From: Orobanche coerulescens
Lineage: Eukaryota > Streptophyta > Magnoliopsida > Lamiales > Orobanchaceae
Assembly: GCA_033398695.1 (NCBI GenBank)
Contig: CM065814.1
Location: forward strand, 79,936,358 to 80,000,357
Length of the DNA: 64,000 nucleotides
Direction of reading: 5' to 3'
Shown: in pieces, positions 19,701 to 31,240 of the stretch
How the letters are laid out: the number at the start of each line of letters is the position of its first letter
Position numbering within the stretch: position 1 is the first letter of the stretch
The notes under the pieces: generated by a model
The model's database searches: none
What the model was told of the DNA's origin: nothing
The model's input: the letters and a program-made list of their open reading frames with translations, nothing else
Made by a program: the position numbers and the translations under genes

Positions 19701-20198
19701 TAGCCACCTTCTCTGCCTCATGTTTGATTCTTTCTGACTGAAAATGTACTTGAGGCTTTTATGATCTGTAAAGATCTGACAACGAGTGCCGTATAAATAA
19801 TGTCGCCAAATTTTCAAAGCAAAGACCACAGCTGCTAATTCCAGATCATGAGTCGGGTAATTAACTTCATACGGTTTCAACTGTCGAGAGGCATAGGCAA
19901 TCACCCTATCCTTTTGCATCAACACACATCCCAGACCCTGATTTGAAGCATCGTTGTATACCATGAATCCATCAGTTCCATCTGGTAATGCTAGTATAGG
20001 CGCTGTCACCAGTCTCCTCTTAAGATCATCAAAACTAGCCTGGCATTTCTCATTCCACGTGAACCTTTGAGTTTTCTGTAATAGCTGAGTGAGCGGACGA
20101 GCAATTTTGGAAAATCCCTCTACAAAACGGCGATAATATCCAGCAAGTCCTAAGAAACTCCGGACTTCTTTCACATTATTTGGAGGTTCCCACTCCAA
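19701..20198 (-). pseudogene. Gypsy-C RNase H, truncated
   Basis: The segment begins in the RT thumb/connection ([19 protein letters not shown]) and continues into RNase H with [11 protein letters not shown], the [12 protein letters not shown] helix and [14 protein letters not shown]. It breaks off at MRQRRWLE. The frame is open throughout and keeps CAG where Gypsy-B has TAG. The remainder of pol is deleted. Confidence 0.9.
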
Positions 20199-21640
20199 GA
20201 TTGCCTAGACTTTCTTTGGATCTACTTGAACTCCGTCAGATGATATCACATGCCCAAGGAAAGTCACTTCCTTAAGCCAGAACTCACATTTAGAAAATTT
20301 CGCATACAACTGTCCATTCCTCAAGGTGCTCAGAACAATACGCAAATGCTCAGCATGTTCCTCGGGGTCTTTCGAATAGATCAAGATGTCATCAATGAAA
20401 ACGACCACAAACTTATCCAAGTATTCTAAGAATATCCGATTCATCAATTGCATAAATACCGCAGGAGCATTGGTAAGTACGAATGGCATCACCACAAATT
20501 CATAATGCCCGTACGGGATCTAAAAGCAGATTTCGGTATATCCGATTCCTTAATCCTCAGTTAATGATATCCTGATCGCAAGTTGATCTTAGAGAATACT
20601 CTTGCCCCTTGTAGTTGATCGAACAAGTCGTCGATCCGAGGTATAGGATACTTGTTCTTGATCGTCACTTTGTTTAGCTCCCTATAATTAATACATAATC
20701 GGAGGGATCCATCTTTCTTCCGGACAAAGAGAACGGGTGCTCCCCAAGGAGAAACGCTAGGTTGAATGTAACCCTTCTGCAATAATTCCTCCAGTTGCTT
20801 CTTTAGTTCATACATCTCGGTTGGCGCCATACGGTATGGTGCTCTGGAAATAAGAGCGGCTCCAGGCTCTAATTCGATAGTGAACTCCACTTATCTCATC
20901 GGAGGTAGCCCAGGTAGTTCGTCGGGGCATACATCTGAGAAATCATTCACAACTGGAATAGATGAGAGCTCTACTCCTTCCTCTTTCCTCATGGCATAAC
21001 ACCAAAGTCCATGACATCCACCTTGATAATTTCCTTTGCTTTCATCGCTTTGATCAATTTTCCCGAGCGTCCCGGTCTCCATCCTCTGAATAAGTGTTCA
21101 GATCCGTCATCAGCAATGATAGAAATGACTCTCTTTCGGTAATTCAGAATAGCTCCATAACGGTTGAGCCAATCGTCTCCGAGAATTAAATCGTCACCAT
21201 GGATGTCAACTACAATAAGATTCGATGGCCAATCTTTCCCTCCTATAGACACTGGAAAATCTCTAGTTTCTAGGGTTCCCACAATTCTCTCTCCGCTCGG
21301 CAAACCCACAACATATGGTTCACAATAAAATAAACACGAGATTTTCAAACGATTAACACAGTTCAATGATATGAAAGAATGTGTAGCTCCTGAATCGAAT
21401 AAGACACTAACTGGTTGCAAAAGGATCTGAATCGTACCTGATGGAACAGCAGTGTTCTGATCGTCAGATTTCCTCATCACGTACAGGCGCGGAGGAACGG
21501 ACCCAGCACTGGATGTCTCTCTCTTCCCAACATTCTGCTGCTGAAATCCACTCTGCTGCGTCTGGTTCACACTCATCTCCTTCGGAACTGGCGCTGGAGT
21601 GCAAGTACCAAATGATCTAGTCGCAACTCCACATAAATCC
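20199..21640 (-). pseudogene. Gypsy-C protease and reverse transcriptase
   Basis: The protease DSG (DSGATHSFIS) is at about 21396. RT shows [16 protein letters not shown], then [13 protein letters not shown] with the catalytic Asp pair intact. Damage includes a frameshift near 21040, TAA at about 20891 in place of a Glu codon, TAA near 20561 in place of the Gln after GYH, a one-base deletion near 20518 and TAG just before 20200. Gypsy-B is open across all of these sites. Confidence 0.9.
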
Positions 21641-22685
21641 GCACGGTGCCCTTCTTGCCCACAATCAAAACAAGTCACAGAAGATGCGGGGTAATCACGT
21701 CGAATATGCCCTGCTCGACCACAATTATAGCATTTCTTTGATGCGTCCGAAACTACTGATGTTGTCCGGAACTTCTTTCCAACTCTAGTAGGATGTCGAG
21801 GCTTCCTAGATGAATAAAATGAAGACTGGCCCTTGCGGGGATCACCACTCTTGTTTTCCGAGAAGTTGCCGGACACTTTCTGCTTCTTTGCCTCCATCGA
21901 TTTCTCCACCGCCGCCTCTTTCATGTCGTAGGCCAGCGCTTTGTCTTGATACTGTCGCAACATAGTACACTCGAATCCGGACATGTACTGTTGAATCTCC
22001 AGCTTCATCCGCATATCAAAATGAAAAATCTTTTCTGCCTCCGTTCTGACCAAGTGTCGCACACAAGTCAGCTGATGGTTAAAAGTCTTGATTATATACA
22101 TCACGGATGCTTCGAACTCTGTGGTGAGAAAAACTCTCGGATTTTGCCTCTCTAGCTGGGCGAGGACAATCATGCTTCCATCATTAGTTTGAATTCCGTC
22201 CAGTCAGCATTATGATTCTCGGGTCGAATAGCCTCCCACCAGTCAAAAGCCTCCCCAGTCAGGAAATACTGGGCAATAAGAACTTTCTGGTCCTCGGGAC
22301 AGTTAATCCCCGCAAATATCTTCTCTAACTCCTTCAACCAATGATCCCAAGTGAGTGCCTCAGCATAACCGTCAAATTTTGGTGGGTGCAATTTGACCAC
22401 CTCAGTAAGCCATCTGTCTCCCCGGTTATCCTCTTTATGCTGTTGTCCCATTGCCGTCTGCATGCGGTCAACTACCTGAGCGAACTAGTTTATCTGAGCC
22501 ACCACCTATTGAAGCACTCCCGGCATTTTAGGATTCGCGTCGTCATTCGCTGATCCCTGCTATCCTCCAGAATGGGAATCGGTTCGTCTAGCCGATAATT
22601 CTGGGGTAGTTGCAGAATCCTCCTGTCTCATGTTACCACGACCGCGTCCACGACCGCGTCCGCGTCCACGTCCTCCTCTAAACAT
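21641..22685 (-). pseudogene. Gypsy-C gag
   Basis: The likely ATG is at 22685 (MFRGGRGRGRGRG). TAG codons at 22560-22562 and 22505-22507 stand where Gypsy-B has CAG, and a third lies near 22488. The gag core (HPPKFDGYAEALTWDHWL, FDWWEAIRPE) is open to about 22170, where a small deletion shifts the frame. Two zinc knuckles follow at about 21732 and 21672; as in Gypsy-B, the last Cys of the first is Tyr. Confidence 0.88.
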
Positions 22686-22913
22686 ATTGTAAACACAATT
22701 TCTCAATATCCAGGACAAAATTTTCAAAAATAAAGCCCGTCAATACTCACAAAACAGAAATTAAGTAAAACGGTAGTATAAGAGATTAGGAGACTTACAA
22801 CCACGGTCCACATGACGACTTTGGCTGAACAGTGATGTTACGAACGACCCGTAAATCAAATAACGTAAACAGACCCAACTAAAACCCAACTGCCAAGATA
22901 TCCATGAATCTTA

Positions 22914-22925
22914 GCTCCGATACCA
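22914..22925 (-). other. Primer-binding site of Gypsy-C
   Basis: The minus strand reads TGGTATCGGAGC five bases inside the LTR boundary, identical to Gypsy-B. The 230 bp between it and the gag ATG contain no other recognised feature. Confidence 0.87.
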
Positions 22926-23228
22926 TATTCCGTAACACCCCGAGATAATCGGAATAATTACAGCGCCGTAAAACCTTTAAGTAAGGATTTACAAGGGTGA
23001 TTAAAAGAAATGTGAATATCAACCAACAATACTACCGAAATTCAAATTACAAAAACACGGTTCCAACTGATCCATTACAACCATATCGAAATGATATTAA
23101 AAAGACACGCGTACCCGAGTACTGAAAATGAACCAAGAAGACAAATCACAAAACAACGAACATTTAACATCACTGATCCACTTCATCGTCATGACGGTAC
23201 TGTGGCTGCTTCCCCGCTCCTCGGCTAC

Positions 23229-24065
23229 CTGAACATCAAAACAAATGTCCACCCCCAAAGGGGTTAGCAAAACAATGCTAGTACAAGTATCGGAACACAC
23301 AAATATGCAACGACAATGCATAAAAACATACACAATACGGACTTCTGCGACAAGAATTTCTACTATCAATAGTCTTCAACCCGATTGGAGAATTCTCGCT
23401 TGGTCGGCTCACCGGAATGCAAACCTTCATCGAACAATAACATCGGTAAAACTAACGGTTCCGGATAATCATTCAAATCATCAAATGAATCATCAAAAGG
23501 CATGACGGATCTATCATGGCGATGGACTATTCTGCCCTAACACAATTTGGTTGGACCGATACTACGCTATTCGTCCTTGCAATAGCTCAATGGAATACTT
23601 TCTAAGTTCCAACACAATTCCTTCGGTTGATTGTTACAACATAACATGGAATTCATCCTAGGTGGATTCTAATCATGTTCTATTATAACAAGATATCCGA
23701 ACTTCGATGAATCATCATAAAGACTTGTTCACTAGTTTCAATATTCTCCTTCTACGAATAAATCCTTAAGTTCAATCCATTAATTCTTCACCGAAATGTT
23801 CGATCATAACATTCTTATGAACTAAGATAATCTTCGAAAACTAGATATGATTGGGTTTACCATCTCAAGATGCACTAAGCAATAGTCTAATCACTAGAAG
23901 GTTTGCTCAACGATTACAACAACCAAGAGGAATCGAAAATAATTGAATTTAATTTTCTAAACCATGATGAAAGGCTCCTCAAGAAGATAACTGGTTCGGT
24001 CTACTCAAAACAGGTCCAAAACGTTACTAAGATCATGCTAAATTAGTTGGTGAAGGATCACATAC
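23229..24065 (-). other. Candidate intron inside the Gypsy-C LTR
   Basis: The donor ATTGAG|GTATGT and acceptor TTTGTTTTGATGTTCAG|GTAGCC correspond to those of Gypsy-B, but the interval is only 837 bp. The interior differs strongly from Gypsy-B while the two edges are conserved. Confidence 0.5.
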
Positions 24066-24255
24066 CTCAATAAATTGACGAACAATGAAGAACTTGAATA
24101 AACTCTACCACCGGAAGCTTGAACACCAATCTACAACGCTTAAGCTCCCCAAGAATCGTCTCAGAAGATGATATGAAGGATAAGAGGGGATGAAAGATCT
24201 CCAGAACACGAAAAATCGGCCAAAGGAAAGGTGAGAAATGAAATAGGGTCGAGGT

Positions 24256-24450
24256 CTATAAATAGAATTCTGGGCATTACGTACGTTATGCAATTAACCT
24301 TGCGTACGTAACTTACTTAATGTACGTTATACCCTAGATTTAGCGTACGCCATTTCCTTACGTACGTAATCACAAGGGTTTTACGTACGTAATATCCATG
24401 TCATTAGCGTACGTAAAACATGCACCATAGCGTACGTAACACCTATGTCC
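24256..24450 (-). promoter_or_regulatory. Putative Gypsy-C U3 promoter
   Basis: A minus-strand TATA-like CTATTTATAG (24256-24264) is preceded, in transcription order, by TTACGTACGTAA and TAGCGTACGTAA-type palindromes between about 24275 and 24440. More boxes lie in the far LTR part at 36530-36620. Insertion of SIRE-A within this U3 separates the two groups. Confidence 0.55.
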
Positions 24451-24474
24451 AGGTTCACGCGGAAATCACACGAA

Positions 24475-24479
24475 TCTTC
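24475..24479. repeat. Target-site duplication of SIRE-A, left copy
   Basis: TCTTC immediately precedes the SIRE-A LTR. The same five bases follow the other end at 36469-36473. Confidence 0.9.
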
Positions 24480-25884
24480 TGTAGGTCACAAGTCGTCCAG
24501 GAACAAGTCTAGAGGGGGGGGGTGAATAGACTTGTTGAAACTCTTGAACTCTTTTTCCGAAGAGTGAGTTTCTTCAGCTGATAATCAAACAAATGACTTG
24601 GAGTCGTTTGTTCTTAAATAAGTGCGGAAGTCAGCTGACGACGAATATAAATTAGTCTAATGAAACACTTTAACAATGTATGCAGTAGTTAGAGTATGAT
24701 GTAGTAAAACAGTAATAACACAGGCAGTTATAGTGGTCTCAGAGGTGGGGTAATCCTCTACTAATCCACTTTTCTCCAAACCAGTTGGAGATGAATTCAC
24801 TATAATTGTCAACCAGTGATAAAGATTACAGTGATTCACAACACACTACAACAGCTTCCAACCAGTGGAATTCCGTGCCGTTGTACACACTTGACTGCCT
24901 TGCACCTCTTGATCCTCGATCCTCGGATGCCTTTACAGTCTGCTACTTCAACCTGTGAAGTACCCCGTTCTCAAGATTTAAAGACACGAGTGTTTGTCTT
25001 CTCCAACTAAAGAGCTTCCTTGAATATGAACTTTTTGGATCTGCTCTTTTCACGATGCTATTTGTTTGCTTGAGATTGCTTTGTTTGCTTTGATCGCTAG
25101 AGTATATGTTCGCACCGGTAGTTGCTCAGTTTCAAATCTCTGGGTATTTATAGATCACGATCTCTGAGCTTCTTCCTTGTAGCCGTTGCAAATCTGAACA
25201 AATCCATCCGTTGGAGGAGACTTCATTGTTTAATCTTTTACGAGCGTTGCAAATTTGGATTCCCATTATTTTATTTTATCTTCCGACGTTGTGATGACTT
25301 ACGCATGTGAGCGCGAATCTTTTGAATATAAAAGGATTAAAGTCTTCACGGTGGGTCGGGATGATTTAAATAAATCATATCTCTTGCGGGAATCACTCAA
25401 TTTGTCTCTTCACGTTGCATGTGAGCTTTCCGTAATATTTGACTTTTCAAAGCATCTTTGCGTGGACTTGGAGTACTAGGCCGTAGTTGAGTAGACGATG
25501 TGCGGCTTACTTCTCTGCAGGTAGGTCGTCTCGGTATTATCTTGTTTGAGACTTGTCGATCGGGTGACTTCCACGAGGTTCCTCATTTGTGATCTGGTCA
25601 AACTTCTACGATAAATTTTAGTTGACCGGGGCTACTCACGATTGGAGTCATTTGTACTTCTCGATAGACTAGGCGTACTTTAGTACTTAGCCGATTTTCA
25701 GCCTAACTAACTTTGGCCTACAGAAGACACTCATTTGGTTCTTCTTTACATTTTGCCAATTTTATACTTAACACATTTTGGCCTATGGAAGATACTCATT
25801 TGGTTCTTCCTTACATTTTGCCACTTAATAAACATTTGATTTTAAATTAATGACATCATCAAAATCTAACAAGTATTCCTAACA
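24480..25884 (-). mobile_element. 3' LTR of SIRE-A (1405 bp)
   Basis: Ends are TGTAGGTCACAAG and AGTATTCCTAACA, which in sense orientation is TGTTAGG...TGACCTACA. A poly-G run lies at about 24513-24521 and is one base longer in the other LTR. A minus-strand TATA-like box (TATTTATAG on the plus strand) lies at 25145-25152. Confidence 0.93.
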
Positions 25885-25899
25885 AATTCCCCCTATTTT
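25885..25899 (-). other. Polypurine tract of SIRE-A
   Basis: The minus strand reads AAAATAGGGGGAATT directly before the 3' LTR start TGTTAGGAATAC. Confidence 0.85.
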
Positions 25900-26078
25900 G
25901 ATGATGGCAAAACTAAGTAAGAAATCAAATGGCCAAGTCTTCACTTAAGTGCAAGACAAAACTGAAATCAGTCTAATATTGAGACAACTGGAAAATTGTC
26001 ATTCAACAGACTGTTCATAAAATTTTCTGACTTATCATTGAAATTATACAAGATTGTTTTAAGTACAGAAAAATAAAA

Positions 26079-27827
26079 TTACAAGTAAGAAAATAATTTA
26101 AGGTCATCTGCCTCTTCCTCTGCCTCTTCGAATAGTGGCAGCGGTCTGAATGGTTTGGCTCCGATAGGTCTTACCTTGGTGGAGCAAGGCCATACTTTCT
26201 CTTCACAACCAAGTCTTTGCGAAGTCCTGCTCCTGAGATCTGAATTTGTTCTCAAGGCGGACACCCTTGATTTCCTCTGAAGTTGTAGCTCATCAAGTTC
26301 ACCATCCATGCGGATTGGTGCTTCTTCACTCTGAATTTAGGGATCATGGGAAATGCATTTTGCTCTTTTGCGTACTTCTTTAGAAACGACCCAAAGCTTA
26401 GGATGAACCTCTTCCATCCGGTTTATGAAAATCTCTGTGGGGAGAGTTTGTCATCTTGAAGTAGTTCCCGGACATAAAAGTCTCGATGAACTTCTTCCTA
26501 GCGGCTCCCCACATTTCAATAGCTTCAAGTGGGCGAAATCTTCAACATTCCATAGCTCAGGACCTTCCCATTCAAGAGTAGGTTGAGCCGCCTCACGATC
26601 ATGCGCTTCCCTTCAGGTGGTCGGCCTTGTCTTCTTGATCTCTGACTTCCTTCCTTTTTAGGCTAGAGGGTCCTTCAAGGTGGGGACATCCTGCTTTTTC
26701 TTACTTCGATTTCTCTCTCTTCCCCCTGAATCCTCTCTTCCCCCTTTTTGCCGGATCAATGAGTGTTGTCAATTTGTTGCTCCATGCGGCTCATCGATCG
26801 GACATGCCAAAAGGCATTACATTGTTTGTAGGAGGAGGAGGTGAGGATCTCTCTGACGGGGTGTCAATCTTGGCATTAATGGTCAGAAGGTCGGGGTGAC
26901 TGAGTTGATAGCGACTCCCAATGGTGTCTCGACAATTTGCTTGATCAGCTCGGTCATGGTAGGGGATAAGCGAGGCGATGGGGAGTGTTCTCGATCCTTG
27001 ACAATGGAGCCACTAGGCTGCGAGGCTCTGGCTGCGGCCGTAGGTCGATTGAGTCTTCTCAGGGTCCACGACTGAGTCCTCTGCCCGGCTCGGCGTCTGG
27101 CCGGTGTACTGGGAGGTACAACAACCCTATCTGCAGCTTCGTTGGTAGGCTCTGGCTCCTTCTCTGGCTCCTTTTCTCTTTCTTCCTCTTTCCCTTCTTC
27201 TTCTTCTTCTTCAGATTTCTCTTTTTCTTTCTCCTCATCTTTTTCTCTCTCTTCTCCAGCAGCCACACCAGCTCCTCCTTCACCTCCATCATCATTATTA
27301 TCATCATCATCATCATCATTTTTCTCAGCATCATCCTTCTCCTTTTCTCTTTCATCATCTTCATCCTTCTCCTTTTCTCTTCCATCATCTTCATCCTTCT
27401 CCTTATCTTTTTCTTCTTTTTCCTGCTCCACTTCTTCTCCTTCTTCTTCATCTTCTTCATCATCTACTTCTTCTGTTTTCTCAATCTCTTCTGTCTCCTT
27501 TTCAACTGGTATGTTTTCTTCAGGTTCTTTTGCTTCTTCATCCTCCTCAACCAAATTGATAATTTCATTCTCTTCATCAACTTCTTCTATCCTAATCTCC
27601 TTTTCTACTTTCTCCTCTTCCTCCTCCTCTCCAAAACTACCATCAAAAATACTGAGCATTATAGTGTGGATAAAATGGTCCATGTTTGTCTCAAAGTGTG
27701 ACATGAACCAGTTGTCTGGAGGAGTAAAGTTAAATCGACTCTTTGCAAAAATCGGTGAACATCCTCCGTGGCTGGGGTATTCCCAACCACTAGTTTCAAC
27801 AAAAATTTGAAAATTTGTAAAGGACAT
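26079..27827 (-). pseudogene. SIRE-A post-pol ORF 2, acidic coiled-coil-like protein
   Basis: An ATG at 27827 opens 314 codons to 26883. Residues 1-65 are ordinary (NFTPPDNWFMSHFETNMDHF), about 66-220 are almost entirely Glu/Asp/Lys, and the C-terminal part is Pro/Ser/Arg-rich (TPARRRAGQ). After stops and shifts a related frame continues to a 76-codon end piece at 26309-26079. The acidic part is low complexity and the matching Ser/Phe-rich antisense frames are shadows. No signal peptide or membrane segment is evident, so it does not look like an envelope protein. I do not recognise the family. Confidence 0.6.
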
Positions 27828-28044
27828 GGTTTTAAGAGTTTTCCACTCTTTAAAAATATTTACGAAAGAGTGTTTTTACGCTTGTGGCTTGACAAGTGAA
27901 GTTGTTCTATGGAGAGATTAAAAGTATTGTTTTCTAAAAGATTGAATGTGTAATCTGCAGCGGGGATAGATATAACAAGACACTTCCTCTTCTTCGGTCA
28001 TGTACCTTTGGAGGAGTAATGGCAGTACAATTCGGGTTTCGGTA

Positions 28045-29104
28045 TCAGTGCAGGTGGTCGGATGAACGTGGTGAACTGATGGGTGGTATCTTGCTCAGCC
28101 GCTCTCCTTGACTATGCGGCTTCCTTGGCCTCTTTGGAGAGGGTTCAGGTGATGACTGCAGGTTTGAAGGTCCTTCTGGGGCTGGTCCCCTTCTCTTGAA
28201 ACGGATGGCGATAGGTGTATCGTCAGACTCATTCTCGGACTCGACTGCAGTTCCGATCTCAGCTGCAGGTTGGTCCGAGTCTGATAGATCGTATCTTGGG
28301 CAAAAGCTTGTGTCTGGCAAATCCTTCAACAACTGGGCTGCCCTCCCAGTGACTCCAACCTTCTTCTTGTCATGGTCCATGTGACCTAGCCTCTTGTTTG
28401 GGTGGAAAGGGTCAATGTTTCCCTTGGCCACTCCAGTGTGTTCCAAGAACCAACTAAGATGCATTCCGAACGCCAACTTAGTCTTGAACTTCTTCTCTCC
28501 CTCGACCCATTCGACCTTGTTCACCTCGCGAACAAGTTGCCTGAAAATGTAATCGGCCCAATCAACTTCCTCTCGTTGAATTAACGCACCCAACACCATG
28601 AATTTTGAAGATGATAGTTGGTCATAGCTTCCTGCCATTCCCATGACTATTTTGTTTGTGATGTCCAAAGCAACTCGATAGACCCTTTTCAACTCATTTC
28701 ATTCATTGTAAACTTCAATTTCTCGGGGACATTTTCGAGCTTAATCGTCTTCCACGTTTGGCGGGTGATTGTTTGAGCGCTTGACCGCCAAACCGCGATG
28801 TTTCATCCCGAATACAGAGCGAATCTTCTCTGTATCTATGGTGGTGGTACTCCACCGACCGTGCTCAATCTCGTCTTTGAATCAGGTAAGCGTTGCGATA
28901 AAATTCAACCACATCTTCCTTGAACAAGTGTTGAGGGTTGATTTCGAGAAACGGGTAGATTCCGTTCAGTTTCATCGCCCGGATTAAGTCGAGCATATCA
29001 AAGTCCTCTAGATTTGCTTCCAGTAATCCTTCGAAATCGACGACCATGGAGAAGATGACCTGGTCCTTCATCGCCTTCAAGTTTGCTCCGTCAAAAGATG
29101 CCAT
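28045..29104 (-). pseudogene. SIRE-A post-pol ORF 1
   Basis: An ATG at 29104 starts MASFDGANLKAMKDQ, and a frame is followable to 28045 across at least two frameshifts (near 28867 and 28720). Patterns such as HLFKEDVVEFYRNAY, MVLGALIQREEVDWADYIF and TKLAFGMHLSWFLEHTGV resemble proteins annotated in plant databases as putative transposon or envelope-like proteins of SIRE elements; that resemblance is from memory and untested. The C-terminal third is Ser/Pro/Arg-rich. No membrane helix is apparent. A strong splice-acceptor-like sequence ends two bases before the ATG. Confidence 0.6.
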
Positions 29105-29644
29105 TTCTGCAAAAAAAATTTAGGATTTAGTGTATAATTTGCTCTGTAAATTCTAGGGTTTCTGAAAGCGTAAAGAGGAAAGTGAAAAGCTTTCTTCCTT
29201 ATAAAGAAGATGAAAGGACGTTTGGATTAGTTTATTATAAATTTAAACGGTGGTACGCCTTTTCATATTCTTTTGAATTTCAAATTTGAATCGGTGGCCC
29301 CATTTAAAATTGACGGTTGATTCTGATTGGCCACCGTAGAGGTTAATTAAATGGGCGTGTGACGCGTGTATTTAAAATTGCCACTTGGCTTATAAAATGT
29401 ATTTTTAAATGCTATTTCTTAAGCCAAAATAATATTATAAATATTACAGGATAATAATTAAAAATTAGAGATCGGTTTAGAGAACTTAGGTGATCCGATT
29501 CGTTGATTTGACCGCTCTGCTACAGTGAGTTTGACCTCTACTTTGGTATTACATGTGACTAAGTTGCTTCGACTTGCCTTTGTCTTCTACTTTGCATCGA
29601 TTTAGCCGATTAAGGGGGTTCGTCCTTCCTTCAACTTGCTTGAA
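29105..29644 (-). promoter_or_regulatory. SIRE-A pol/post-pol spacer with splice-acceptor-like site
   Basis: The spacer is AT-rich and non-coding. Its last bases on the minus strand read CTAAATTTTTTTTGCAG|AA and then ATG (AG at 29108-29107). A pyrimidine run ending in GCAG beside the ORF start, with CTAAAT branch-like sequences just upstream, is a good plant 3' splice site. It could feed ORF 1 from a spliced subgenomic RNA; no donor has been assigned. Confidence 0.55.
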
Positions 29645-31240
29645 CTAGATTCCCAATCTAGTAATCCAAGGTCTCTGCTCGGCTCTAGGAATCTTTCTTG
29701 GCGGGGGTTTGGTGAAGATGTCAGCTATTTGGTAGTCTGTGCTGACTCTTTCAACTCTAACCCTTTTGTTAAGCACATGGTCTCGAATGAAATGGTGCTT
29801 AACGTCAATGTGCTTCGTCCTTGAGTGCAAAACCGGATTGTTGGTTATTGCAATAGCACTATTGTTGTCACACCATATAGGAACTTCGTTGGCAATAATA
29901 TTGTAGTCCCTTAATTGTTGTCTGATCCATAGGATGCTGGCACAATGACTACCTGCAGCTAGGTATTCTGACTCTGTAGTGGAGATAGAGTTAGAAACCT
30001 GCTTCTTGCTAAACCAGGATATCAGTCTGGTTCCTAGGAATTGACACGTTCCACTAGTGCTCTTCCTGTTGATTTTGCATCCGGCGAAATCCGCATCTGA
30101 GTATCCTGATAGCTCGAAGTTGTCATCTTTGGGATACCATAGTCCAACATTAATGGTAGACTTTAGGTACTTGATTATTCTTTTGGCTGCATCTAGGTGT
30201 GATTGCTTCGGCTTGGACTGGAATCTTGCACAAACTCCAACTGCATATGATATGTCTGGCCTGCTTGCAGTTAGGTACAGAAGAGATCCGATGAGTCCTC
30301 TGTAGTGGGTTGAGTCCACTGATATTCCTGCCTCGTCTGCATCTAGGTGAGTGCTTGTGCTCATTGGAATTCTTGCGGGTTTGGCTGATTCCATTCCATA
30401 TCTCTTGATGAGATCTCGGGTATATTTTGCCTGGTTGATGAAAATTCCTTTTTCCATCTGCTTAACTTGTAATCCGAGAAAGAAGTTAAGCTTTCCCATC
30501 ATACTCATCTCGAATTCTCCTTGCATGAGGTTGGAGAATTTCTCACATAGTTCTGGATTGGTTGACCCGAATATGATGTCATCCACATAAATCTGAACTA
30601 TTAGTATGTGGCCTTCGTGCTCCACTCTAAATAGGGTCTTGTCCACTTTTCCTTTGCAAAATCCATTTTTCTCAAGAAACACAGACAGTGTTTCATACCA
30701 TGCTCTCGGTGCTTGCTTGAGTCCATACAGAGCCTTCAACAGCTTATAGACTTTGTCTCCTTTGACAAAACCTGGGGGTTGCTCTACATAGACTTCTTCT
30801 TCTAGGATTCCATTCAGAAACGCACTTTTTACATCCATTTGGTAGACTTCAAAATCCTTGAATGCAGCATATGCGAGGAATAGTCTGATGGCTTCTAATC
30901 TTGCAACAGGTGCATAAGTTTCATCAAAATCTATTCCCTCACACTGTGCATAACCTTTTGCTACGAGTCTGGCTTTATTCCTAACAACAGCTCTGTCTTC
31001 ATCACTTTTGTTTTTATACACCCATTTGGTGCCAATAACTTTCTTTTGATTGGGTGTGTCTGTTAGTTCCCAAACTTTGTTTCTCTCCATCTGCTCCAAT
31101 TCCTCTTGCATGGCATTAATCCATGAATAATCTTCCAAGGCTTGTTCTGTCGTCTTTGGTTCAATTTGCGACATGAAACATGAGAACATCGCCATTCCTG
31201 CTGGTAGAGTTGACTGTCTTGTCTTGACTCCATCAGTCAA
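29645..31240 (-). CDS. SIRE-A reverse transcriptase and RNase H (531 codons, polyprotein part)
   Basis: This is the best-preserved coding block of the window. RT starts at [15 protein letters not shown], followed by GTKWVYKNK, the [11 protein letters not shown] and [14 protein letters not shown] blocks, [28 protein letters not shown] and the catalytic [10 protein letters not shown]. RNase H follows with [28 protein letters not shown] and [12 protein letters not shown]. The open frame has no true start codon because it is the C-terminal part of a polyprotein. The last 20 codons are shifted compared with SIRE-B (KPPPRKIP here, KPLPEERFLEL there). Confidence 0.93.
   Translation of the reverse strand: MTDGVKTRQSTLPAGMAMFSCFMSQIEPKTTEQALEDYSWINAMQEELEQMERNKVWELTDTPNQKKVIGTKWVYKNKSDEDRAVVRNKARLVAKGYAQCEGIDFDETYAPVARLEAIRLFLAYAAFKDFEVYQMDVKSAFLNGILEEEVYVEQPPGFVKGDKVYKLLKALYGLKQAPRAWYETLSVFLEKNGFCKGKVDKTLFRVEHEGHILIVQIYVDDIIFGSTNPELCEKFSNLMQGEFEMSMMGKLNFFLGLQVKQMEKGIFINQAKYTRDLIKRYGMESAKPARIPMSTSTHLDADEAGISVDSTHYRGLIGSLLYLTASRPDISYAVGVCARFQSKPKQSHLDAAKRIIKYLKSTINVGLWYPKDDNFELSGYSDADFAGCKINRKSTSGTCQFLGTRLISWFSKKQVSNSISTTESEYLAAGSHCASILWIRQQLRDYNIIANEVPIWCDNNSAIAITNNPVLHSRTKHIDVKHHFIRDHVLNKRVRVERVSTDYQIADIFTKPPPRKIPRAEQRPWITRLGI

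Larger units (their letters stand above)
22931..24479 (-). mobile_element. 5' LTR of Gypsy-C, larger part
   Basis: It starts CGTAACACCCCG, with CG in place of TG, and matches the Gypsy-B LTR over its first several hundred bases. It holds an acceptor-like site (23229), a CCCC-TTTG-GGGG hairpin (23252-23263), a GAG|GTATGT donor (24065), TATTTATAG (24256-24264, minus strand) and ACGT palindromes (about 24275-24440). It is cut at 24479 by SIRE-A and continues at 36474. Confidence 0.88.

Noticed and set aside
26985..27810. Long plus-strand Phe- and Ser-rich open frames
   Set aside because: They are antisense readings of the acidic, low-complexity SIRE-A ORF 2 (GAA/GAG codons read as TTC/CTC). No domain is visible.
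26079..29104. Calling the SIRE-A post-pol ORFs envelope genes
   Set aside because: No signal peptide, membrane helix or cleavage motif is seen. Position alone is not enough.
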